Shown: positions 8,397 to 15,079 of the stretch, piece by piece
Position numbering within the stretch: the first letter of the stretch is position 1
How the letters are laid out: every line of letters begins with the position of its first letter
From: Herminiimonas fonticola
GTDB lineage: Bacteria; Pseudomonadota; Gammaproteobacteria; Burkholderiales; Burkholderiaceae_D
Length of the DNA stretch: 64,000 bases
Reading direction: 5' to 3'
NCBI RefSeq assembly: GCF_003293745.1
Contig: NZ_PTLZ01000004.1
Coordinates: 124,001-188,000 of the forward strand
The notes under the pieces: model-generated
The model's input: the letters and a program-made list of their open reading frames with translations, nothing else
Told to the model about the DNA's origin: nothing
Databases searched by the model: none
Made by a program: the position numbers and the translations under genes

Positions 8397-9656
8397 ATGA
8401 GTCAAAATTTACCATTAGCAGGTATTAAGATTATCGATTTCACACACGTACAAGCTGGTCCAGCATGTACACAGTTGCTGGCATGGTTCGGCGCTGATGT
8501 GATCAAAGTTGAACGTCCAGGTTCCGGCGACGTGACACGTAGCCAGTTGCGCGACATCCCTGATGCCGATGCTCTGTACTTCACAATGCTGAACAGCAAC
8601 AAGCGTTCGCTGACTCTGGATACCAAAACTCCAGCAGGTAAAGAAGTTCTGGAAAAAATGATCAAAGAATCCGACGTTATGGTTGAGAACTTTGGTCCTG
8701 GCGCTTTGGATCGTATGGGCTTTTCTTGGGCGCGTATCCAAGAACTGAACCCAGGCATGATCTTGGCATCGGTTAAAGGTTTCTCCGATGGTCACCACTA
8801 CGAAGACTTGAAAGTCTACGAAAACGTCGCACAATGCGCCGGCGGTGCTGCTTCGACAACCGGTTTCTGGGACGGCCCACCAACTGTTTCTGCAGCTGCT
8901 TTGGGTGATTCCAACACAGGTATGCATTTGGCAATCGGTATCTTGACAGCCATCATGGGTCGTCAAAAAACTGGCAAAGGCCAAAAAGTTGCTGTTTCGA
9001 TGCAAGATGCTGTTTTGAATCTGTGCCGCGTCAAACTGCGCGATCAACAACGTTTGGACAAACTGGGCTTCCTGAAAGAATACCCACAATACCCACACGG
9101 CACATTCACCGACGTCGTGCCACGTGGTGGTAACGCAGGTGGTGGCGGTCAACCAGGTTGGGTTCTGAAATGTAAAGGTTGGGAAACCGACCCTAACGCG
9201 TACATCTACTTCACCGTGCAAGATCACGCATGGCCACCAATCTGTAAAGCATTGGGCCGTGAAGAGTGGATCGATGATCCTGCGTACAACACACCTGACG
9301 CACGCCAAGACAAGATTTTCGATATTTTCGCGACTATCGAAGAATGGCTGAAAGACAAAACCAAGTTCGAAGCAGTTGATTACTTGCGTAAATTTGACAT
9401 CCCATGCGCACCAGTACTGTCGATGAAAGAATTGGCAAATGACGAATCCCTGCGTAAGAGCGGTTCTATCGTTGAAGTTGAGCACAAAGGCCGTGGTGAC
9501 AAATACCTGACCGTTGGTAGCCCAATCAAATTCTCCGACATGACACCAAACATCGTTGCTTCCCCATTGTTGGGTGAGCACACAGATGAAGTTTTGGCTG
9601 GCTTGGGTTATACCAAAGAGCAAATCGCTGCATTGCACACCGCAAAAGCAGTGTAA
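8397..9656 (+). CDS. frc: Formyl-CoA:oxalate CoA-transferase (copy 1)
   Basis: The protein has 419 residues (O. formigenes Frc has 428). It is a class III CoA-transferase that moves CoA from formyl-CoA to oxalate, giving oxalyl-CoA for Oxc and free formate. It starts with the family's [28 protein letters not shown]. The catalytic aspartate lies in [14 protein letters not shown] (D171; D169 in O. formigenes). The glycine loop that closes over the active site is GGGGQP at 248-253. AAGGAAA lies before the ATG at 8397. It lies downstream of oxc but is separated from it by 261 bp holding hairpins and a candidate promoter. It is closely similar to the second copy at 10335. Confidence 0.93.
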   Translation: MSQNLPLAGIKIIDFTHVQAGPACTQLLAWFGADVIKVERPGSGDVTRSQLRDIPDADALYFTMLNSNKRSLTLDTKTPAGKEVLEKMIKESDVMVENFGPGALDRMGFSWARIQELNPGMILASVKGFSDGHHYEDLKVYENVAQCAGGAASTTGFWDGPPTVSAAALGDSNTGMHLAIGILTAIMGRQKTGKGQKVAVSMQDAVLNLCRVKLRDQQRLDKLGFLKEYPQYPHGTFTDVVPRGGNAGGGGQPGWVLKCKGWETDPNAYIYFTVQDHAWPPICKALGREEWIDDPAYNTPDARQDKIFDIFATIEEWLKDKTKFEAVDYLRKFDIPCAPVLSMKELANDESLRKSGSIVEVEHKGRGDKYLTVGSPIKFSDMTPNIVASPLLGEHTDEVLAGLGYTKEQIAALHTAKAV

Positions 9657-9685
9657 TAAAACAGCGAGTTGTATCAGCTTGTAAG

Positions 9686-9715
9686 AAACGGCGCCTTAGG
9701 GTGCCGTTTTTTTTT
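9686..9715 (+). terminator. Rho-independent terminator of frc copy 1
   Basis: AAACGGC pairs with GCCGTTT, with a GC-rich inner part, and is followed by a long T run. Confidence 0.88.
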
Positions 9716-9936
9716 CGTCTCGTTTTCTGTTGATGCGGCATGCAGAGGCTATGCGACAGGGCTGGATGCAGGGTGGGTGGCAGGTGCTATAGTGGCAAAC
9801 CTAACAGTCGCAGAACCTGGTTGCAGATATGTAGAAGAGTGCACGATATTATTTTGCTGCCTGTGTGCAATTGCTGCTCTGCAGCAGTCATTCGAATGCG
9901 CGGCAGAGGGGAAGTCTGTTGCCGGCAAGAGAGAGG

Positions 9937-10009
9937 CATGCGATGAAAATTGACCGGGGTCAATGATGGAAGCGCAGGCTGATCGATATGATACGGCCAC
10001 TTGAATAGG
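9937..10009 (+). promoter_or_regulatory. Second copy of the oxc-type promoter, upstream of frc copy 2
   Basis: These 73 bp match 6198-6270 with only five differences, including 31 identical bases around the operator. The operator TTGACCGGGGTCAA is at 9950-9963 and the -10 TATGAT at 9987-9992, with the same 33-bp centre spacing as at oxc. The predicted start is near 9998, giving a leader of more than 330 nt. Confidence 0.75.
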
Positions 10010-10033
10010 TGTGCGTAACAAGGCATATTTAAG

Positions 10034-10073
10034 GGTGGCTTTAAAAATCCTGGATCTGATTTTTAAAGATGCC
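10034..10073 (+). other. Conserved hairpin in the frc copy 2 leader
   Basis: CTTTAAAAATC (10039-10049) pairs with GATTTTTAAAG (10058-10068). Compared with the oxc leader, one C-G pair of the stem is replaced by T-A, with both strands changed, while the loop differs freely. Both hairpins are followed by a conserved TGCCTTGCAAGTAA. The next 200 bases up to 10281 show no gene I can support. Confidence 0.6.
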
Positions 10074-10281
10074 TTGCAAGTAAGAAGGTCAGTAAAACAC
10101 GGTATTACTCCGGTATGGGTAGATGAAAATTGCCGATCATGGTTGACCGCGACACGCTGCAAAGAGCGCGCGGGTTGATCAGGAAAGCGTGCAGCATCTG
10201 CAGAGATCAGCATCTGAATTGTTTGGATGTATGCACCCAATACCATGACTCAAACCATGCACAGATTTTTAGTTAAACATG

Positions 10282-10314
10282 GCGCGAACGGGCATTTGTC
10301 TGCTCGCGTTTTTT
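10282..10314 (+). terminator. Terminator-like hairpin just before frc copy 2
   Basis: GCGCGA/TCGCG closes an imperfect stem followed by six T, ending only about 10 nt before the AGGAG of frc2. In this position it is more likely an attenuator than the end of an upstream gene, because no gene lies upstream in this transcript. Confidence 0.5.
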
Positions 10315-10334
10315 GTACACGATAGGAGTAGTTG

Positions 10335-11585
10335 ATGAGTAAGGCATTAAGTGGCTATCGCATTCTTGATTTCACACACGTGCAATCAGGTCCGACATGT
10401 ACCCAGTTGCTGGCATGGTTTGGTGCAGATGTAATCAAGGTCGAACGTGCAGGCGAAGGTGATGCCACACGTGGTCAATTGCGTGACATTCCGGAAGCAG
10501 ACAGTCTCTACTTCACGATGCTCAACCACAACAAACGTTCGATTACGCTCGACACTAAAAACCCAAAAGGGAAGCAAGTGCTCGAAACCTTGATCAAGGA
10601 ATGCGACGTACTGGTAGAGAACTTCGCACCTGGCGCGCTGGATCGCATGGGCTTCACATGGGAACGTATCAACGAACTCAACCCGAAAATGGTCGTGGCA
10701 TCGGTCAAAGGTTTTGGTCCTGGCCCATACGAGCACTGCAAAGTGTATGAAAACGTCGCGCAATGCGCTGGCGGCTCTGCCTCGACGACAGGTTTTGATG
10801 ATGGCCCGCCAATGGTCACCGGCGCGCAAATCGGCGATAGCGGTACCGGCTTGCACCTTGCGCTCGGCATTCTCGCTGCATTGTTGCAGCGTCAGACAAG
10901 TGGTCGTGGCCAAAAAGTTTTGGCGCCTATGCAAGATGCCGTGTTGAATCTGTGCCGCGTCAAGCTGCGCGATCAGCAGCGTCTGGAACGCACCGGCGTC
11001 ATGAAGGAATATCCACAATACCCGGATACTCCTTTTGGTGATTCCGTGCCACGCGCAGGCAATGCTTCCGGTGGTGGTCAGCCTGGTTCCATCCTGAAAT
11101 GCAAAGGCTGGGAAACAGATCCAAACGCATACATTTACTTCGTCAATCAAGGTGCCGTCTGGGATTCAGTCTGCAAGGTAATTGGCAAAGAGGAGTGGCT
11201 TGCTGATCCGTCGTTTGCAACGCCTGCATTGCGTGTGAATCATATGAAAAACATCTTCGCTGCTGTCGAAGAATGGACCAAGACCAAAACCAAGTTCGAG
11301 GCAATGGACATTCTCAACAAGTTCGATATCCCTTGCGGTCCGATCTTGTCGATGAAAGAAATCGCTGAAGAGCAATCGTTGCGCGACACCGGTACGATCG
11401 TTGAAGTTGATCATCCAGTGCGCGGCAAATATCTGACAGTCGGTAACCCGATTAAATTGTCGGACAGCCCAACCGATGTGACGCGTTCGCCATTACTCGG
11501 CGAGCATACTGAAGAAGTGCTGGGTCAACTTGGTTACAGCGCAGAGCAAATTGCTGACTTGCGTAAAGACGGTGTGATTTCGTAA
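10335..11585 (+). CDS. Formyl-CoA:oxalate CoA-transferase (copy 2)
   Basis: The protein has 416 residues and is very similar to copy 1 along its whole length. It keeps the active-site aspartate ([16 protein letters not shown]) and the glycine loop ([10 protein letters not shown]), with one glycine replaced by serine relative to copy 1. It is therefore expected to be an active class III CoA-transferase, but could prefer another acyl donor or acceptor. The ATG at 10335 is chosen over a TTG one codon earlier because AGGAG at 10324-10328 is well spaced. It has its own oxc-type promoter, a long leader and a strong terminator, so it is a single-gene unit. The DNA of the two copies differs widely at third positions, which argues against very recent duplication. 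Confidence 0.88.
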   Translation: MSKALSGYRILDFTHVQSGPTCTQLLAWFGADVIKVERAGEGDATRGQLRDIPEADSLYFTMLNHNKRSITLDTKNPKGKQVLETLIKECDVLVENFAPGALDRMGFTWERINELNPKMVVASVKGFGPGPYEHCKVYENVAQCAGGSASTTGFDDGPPMVTGAQIGDSGTGLHLALGILAALLQRQTSGRGQKVLAPMQDAVLNLCRVKLRDQQRLERTGVMKEYPQYPDTPFGDSVPRAGNASGGGQPGSILKCKGWETDPNAYIYFVNQGAVWDSVCKVIGKEEWLADPSFATPALRVNHMKNIFAAVEEWTKTKTKFEAMDILNKFDIPCGPILSMKEIAEEQSLRDTGTIVEVDHPVRGKYLTVGNPIKLSDSPTDVTRSPLLGEHTEEVLGQLGYSAEQIADLRKDGVIS

Positions 11586-11614
11586 AAGAAGCAGAATCTG
11601 CGACAAGTGTTTCT

Positions 11615-11646
11615 AAAGCCCCTACCTGAAAAGGTGGGGGCTTTTT
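11615..11646 (+). terminator. Rho-independent terminator of frc copy 2
   Basis: AAAGCCCC-ACCT pairs with AGGT-GGGGGCTTT around a GAAA loop and is followed by T5. The bases from 11647 to 11905 hold no gene I can support. Confidence 0.88.
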
Positions 11647-11905
11647 ATTTGTCGATACTCATTGCATGGCGAGAACGGGCTGCGTGAAAGTAATTCCTCT
11701 CCAATGCATATGCTTAATTCAGCTAGAGTGCGAAGCGCGCCTCTAATAGGCAGTATCAAGGATTTGGGATAGCATTGCAGACGGACATCAAGATGCGCGC
11801 CAAATGAGAATGATTCTTTTTACCGAGGAATTGCGGGTAGAAGACGGATTTTGTAATTGTTTTAGGTTATCCAATACGCATATGTACTAAAGATCATGTG
11901 GAAAA

Positions 11906-11948
11906 TTGATCTCGGTCAATGCTGAAAGTGGGGGCGCGTCGATAAGAT
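11906..11948 (+). promoter_or_regulatory. Crp/Fnr-type operator and promoter of the orphan binding-protein gene
   Basis: The operator TTGATCTCGGTCAA (11906-11919) has one Fnr-like TTGAT and one GTCAA half-site. The -10 TAAGAT (11943-11948) is centred exactly 33 bp downstream, as at oxc and frc2, giving a predicted start near 11954. Confidence 0.7.
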
Positions 11949-12017
11949 ACGCGCACCTGAAGAAGTCTAAGTTATGCTAAAAAAAGCATATATATAGTTT
12001 TTCTGAGGAGGCGATTG

Positions 12018-13160
12018 ATGGTTAAGGGGTGGAGACAAGTACTGCCGGCTGTTTTGTTAATGGCAGGTGTATTTCAAGTAGCTAATGCTGAGGACGGCGT
12101 AACTGAGAGCTCGATCTTGATAGGCCAAACCATCGGTCTTACCGGCACGGTTGCCGGGACGGTAAAAGAAATGAATGAAGGCGCGCATGCTTACATAGCG
12201 GCGGTCAACAAGCAAGGTGGCGTGAACGGCCGCAAGATTGAAATACGTACGCTGGATGACCAGTACCTGCCGGAGAAGGCGCTAGCCAATGCCCGTACAC
12301 TGATCGAGAAGGATAAAGTTTTCGCATTGTTTCAAAGTCGCGGTACGCCGCACACCATTGCGATACTGCCGGAGTTAGCGGCCGCTAAAGTGCCTTTGAT
12401 AGCGCCTAGCACCGGGGCAGAAAGTTTGCACACACCAGTCAATCGCTGGGTATTTAATGTGCGAGCCAAGTATCAGGATGAAGTAGTCAAGGCGATTGAG
12501 CATTTCAATACGCTGGGATTTAAAAACATCGGTTTGCTGACGTACGAGAAAGACGATGCATTAGGGCTCGATGGGCTCAACGGATTTAATAAAGGCATGG
12601 CCGAGTACAAACTGAAGCCGGCCTTTATTGAGATTTTTCCGCGTATCAAACCGAATGTGAATGAGGTTGCGCTCAAACTGATAAACGCAAACCCGGATGC
12701 GCTGGTGATTGTGAGTTCGGGCTCGAATACGGTAGATGTGATCAAGGCGATTCGCGCGCATGGTGGCAGGATGCAAATCATGACGCTGTCGAATAATTCG
12801 TCTAAGGAATTTATCAAAGACTTGGGTTCGGATGCAGCAGGCTTGATTTTGTCGCAAGTAACGCCGCCACCGAATTTGTCGTCTAGTGGTTTGGGTAAAG
12901 AGTTTCAGGCTGCAGCCAAGACCATAGGTGCAACGGTTTCTTACGCAGGGCTGGAAGGTTATTTGTCCGCGAAAGTCATGGTTGAGGGTTTGCGCCGTGC
13001 AGGACGTAATTTGACGCGCGACAGTTTCATGCGCGGGCTGGAATCGATGCAGAGAGTGGATATGGGTGGTTTGTCTGTCACCTACAGCGACAAGGATCAC
13101 ACGGGCAGCAATTTTGTTGAGCTGACCCTGGTAAGCAAAGATGGGCGATATGTACGTTAA
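12018..13160 (+). CDS. ABC-type branched-chain amino acid/amide substrate-binding protein (orphan)
   Basis: The protein has 380 residues. A signal peptide (hydrophobic core VLPAVLLMAGVFQVANA) is cleaved before EDGV. The mature part is a periplasmic type I binding fold of the LivJ/HAAT family: ILIGQTIGLTGTVAG near the start, IRTLDDQYLPEKALANARTLIEKDKVFALFQSRGTP, and PLIAPSTGAESLHTP. The ATG at 12018 follows GAGGAG at 12005-12010; a TTG one codon earlier is less likely. No permease or ATPase genes lie nearby. It has an operator and -10 arranged as at oxc, so it probably belongs to the oxalate regulon. It could serve a transporter encoded elsewhere or act as a sensor input. Its ligand is unknown. 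Confidence 0.85.
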   Translation: MVKGWRQVLPAVLLMAGVFQVANAEDGVTESSILIGQTIGLTGTVAGTVKEMNEGAHAYIAAVNKQGGVNGRKIEIRTLDDQYLPEKALANARTLIEKDKVFALFQSRGTPHTIAILPELAAAKVPLIAPSTGAESLHTPVNRWVFNVRAKYQDEVVKAIEHFNTLGFKNIGLLTYEKDDALGLDGLNGFNKGMAEYKLKPAFIEIFPRIKPNVNEVALKLINANPDALVIVSSGSNTVDVIKAIRAHGGRMQIMTLSNNSSKEFIKDLGSDAAGLILSQVTPPPNLSSSGLGKEFQAAAKTIGATVSYAGLEGYLSAKVMVEGLRRAGRNLTRDSFMRGLESMQRVDMGGLSVTYSDKDHTGSNFVELTLVSKDGRYVR

Positions 13161-13242
13161 ATTGCCGGTCGATAGTAGATATTGGTAATAGGTATAAGCA
13201 AGAGATACAGGTAGCAAGCAGTGCAGAGGTTGGTAGTGAATT

Positions 13243-13272
13243 GATCGCAGAGAAATTCAAGTCTCTGCGATC
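13243..13272 (+). other. Hairpin between the binding-protein gene and the formate dehydrogenase operon
   Basis: GATCGCAGAGA and TCTCTGCGATC form a perfect 11-bp stem with an 8-nt loop and no T run. It may end or process the upstream transcript. I could not find a convincing promoter for the dehydrogenase genes in 13161-13344. Confidence 0.5.
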
Positions 13273-13344
13273 TGTAATGCATAAAGCGCACGTTGATAAA
13301 ACCCGGATAACGGTCCGGTGTTTGTAAGTTGATTAGGAACTATC

Positions 13345-15048
13345 ATGAACCACAAAGTCATCCCAATTGCAGTGCAAGAAGTTGTAAATACGAAAGAGCG
13401 CAAACGTCAGGCGCCTAAAGGTCGTCGCGTTGATCCAATTGCGCTGGAAGAGGTGCGCGCTTTATTGGGAGATGAGTCCCGTCAGGCTGATTTGCTGATT
13501 GAACATCTGCACAAGATCCAGGATAAATTCGGTTCTTTGGCTTCCAGCCATCTGGCAGCGCTGGCGCAAGAAATGCGTTTGGCACAAACTGAAGTCTACG
13601 AAGTTGCCAGCTTCTATCACCACTTCGATATCGTTAAAGAAGGTGAAGAAGCGCCACAGGCATTGACCGTTCGCGTCTGCGACGGCTTGTCGTGCGAAAT
13701 GGCTGGTGCACGTGACTTGCTGGCTAAACTGCCAAAAATTTTGGGCAAAGAAGTGCGCGTCATTGCGGCACCTTGCGTTGGTCGTTGCGAGCAAGCTCCA
13801 GTTGCCGTCGTCGGTCAAAATCCGGTGATTCATGCAACCTGCGAAGCAGTACAAGCAACGGTTGAAAGCAAACAAATCACGCAAGCACCTGGCGACATCG
13901 TCAACTTCGCTGGCTATCAAAGTGCTGGTGGTTACGATCTGTTGAAGAAGTGTGTTTCCGGTGAGCGTGATGTTGAATCCGTCATCAAGACAATGGAAGA
14001 TTCCGGTCTGCGCGGTCTGGGTGGTGCAGGTTTCCCATCCGGTCGCAAATGGCGCATCGTACGCGGCGAAAAAGGCCCGCGTTTGATGGCAGTCAATATC
14101 GATGAAGGCGAACCAGGTACATTCAAGGATCGCGTCTATCTCGAGAAAGATCCACATCGTTTTCTCGAAGGCATGCTGATTGCAGCATGGGCTGTCGACA
14201 TTCAAACAATTTATATTTACCTGCGTGACGAATACCACGGTTGTCGCACGATGCTGGAAGCGGAATTGGCGAAACTGAAAGCCAATCCGCCTATCGCCAA
14301 CATGCCGGAAATTTTCCTGCGTCGCGGTGCCGGCGCTTACATCTGCGGTGAAGAATCCGCGATGATTGAATCGATCGAAGGCAAACGCGGCATGCCACGT
14401 TTGCGTCCACCTTACGTGGCGCAAGTTGGTTTGTTCGGCCGTCCTACGCTGGAACACAACTTTGAAACGCTGTACTGGGTACGCGACATTCTGGAAAAAG
14501 GCGGCGACTGGTTTACATCGCATGGTCGTCACGGTCGCAAAGGTTTGCGTTCGTATTCGGTTTCCGGTCGTGTCAAAAATCCTGGCGTCAAACTGGCACC
14601 AGCCGGCATCACGATTCAGGAATTGATCGACGAACATTGTGGCGGTATGCTGGAAGGTCAAACCTTCTACGGCTATCTGCCAGGTGGTGCATCGGGCGGT
14701 ATCTTGCCGGCTACGATGAACGACATTCCACTCGATTTCGATACCTTGCAACCATACGGATGCTTCATCGGTTCCGCAGCTGTCATTGTGATGTCGGATA
14801 AAGACACAGCAGTTCAAGCAGCGCGCAACATGATGGACTTCTTCAAGCATGAGTCCTGCGGTCAATGCACACCATGCCGCGTCGGCACTGCTAAAGCAGC
14901 AGAATTGATCAAGAAACCGAAATGGGATATTGGTTTGCTGGAAGATCTCTCGTTGGTCATGCGCGACTCGTCGATTTGTGGTTTGGGTCAGGCTGCGCCT
15001 AACCCTATCGACTGTGTCGTCAAGTACTTCCCGCATGAGTTGGCTTAA
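13345..15048 (+). CDS. NAD-dependent formate dehydrogenase, fused gamma-beta (NuoE-NuoF-like) subunit
   Basis: The protein has 567 residues and joins two modules that are separate subunits (FdsG and FdsB) in Cupriavidus necator. Residues about 30-175 are NuoE-like with a [2Fe-2S] ligand set C112, C117, C144, C148. Residues about 190-560 are NuoF-like: the FMN/NADH-binding glycine motif GLRGLGGAGFPSG (221-233), GAGAYICGEESA (328-339), and a [4Fe-4S] set C505, C508, C511 with C545. It passes electrons from formate oxidation to NAD+. The ATG at 13345 starts the frame; the alpha-subunit gene begins 31 bp after the stop. It serves to burn the formate released by Frc. Confidence 0.92.
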   Translation: MNHKVIPIAVQEVVNTKERKRQAPKGRRVDPIALEEVRALLGDESRQADLLIEHLHKIQDKFGSLASSHLAALAQEMRLAQTEVYEVASFYHHFDIVKEGEEAPQALTVRVCDGLSCEMAGARDLLAKLPKILGKEVRVIAAPCVGRCEQAPVAVVGQNPVIHATCEAVQATVESKQITQAPGDIVNFAGYQSAGGYDLLKKCVSGERDVESVIKTMEDSGLRGLGGAGFPSGRKWRIVRGEKGPRLMAVNIDEGEPGTFKDRVYLEKDPHRFLEGMLIAAWAVDIQTIYIYLRDEYHGCRTMLEAELAKLKANPPIANMPEIFLRRGAGAYICGEESAMIESIEGKRGMPRLRPPYVAQVGLFGRPTLEHNFETLYWVRDILEKGGDWFTSHGRHGRKGLRSYSVSGRVKNPGVKLAPAGITIQELIDEHCGGMLEGQTFYGYLPGGASGGILPATMNDIPLDFDTLQPYGCFIGSAAVIVMSDKDTAVQAARNMMDFFKHESCGQCTPCRVGTAKAAELIKKPKWDIGLLEDLSLVMRDSSICGLGQAAPNPIDCVVKYFPHELA

Positions 15049-15079
15049 GCACGTAGCCCCGGATTAAGGTGAAAAGATA

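Noticed and set aside
9669-9953. Overlapping short frames in the frc-frc2 spacer
   Set aside because: They cover a terminator and the duplicated promoter module; the composition is not protein-like.
13462-15036. Minus-strand frame of 524 codons opposite the formate dehydrogenase beta gene
   Set aside because: It is a mirror frame created by strong codon bias; the plus-strand protein has complete cluster and FMN motifs.
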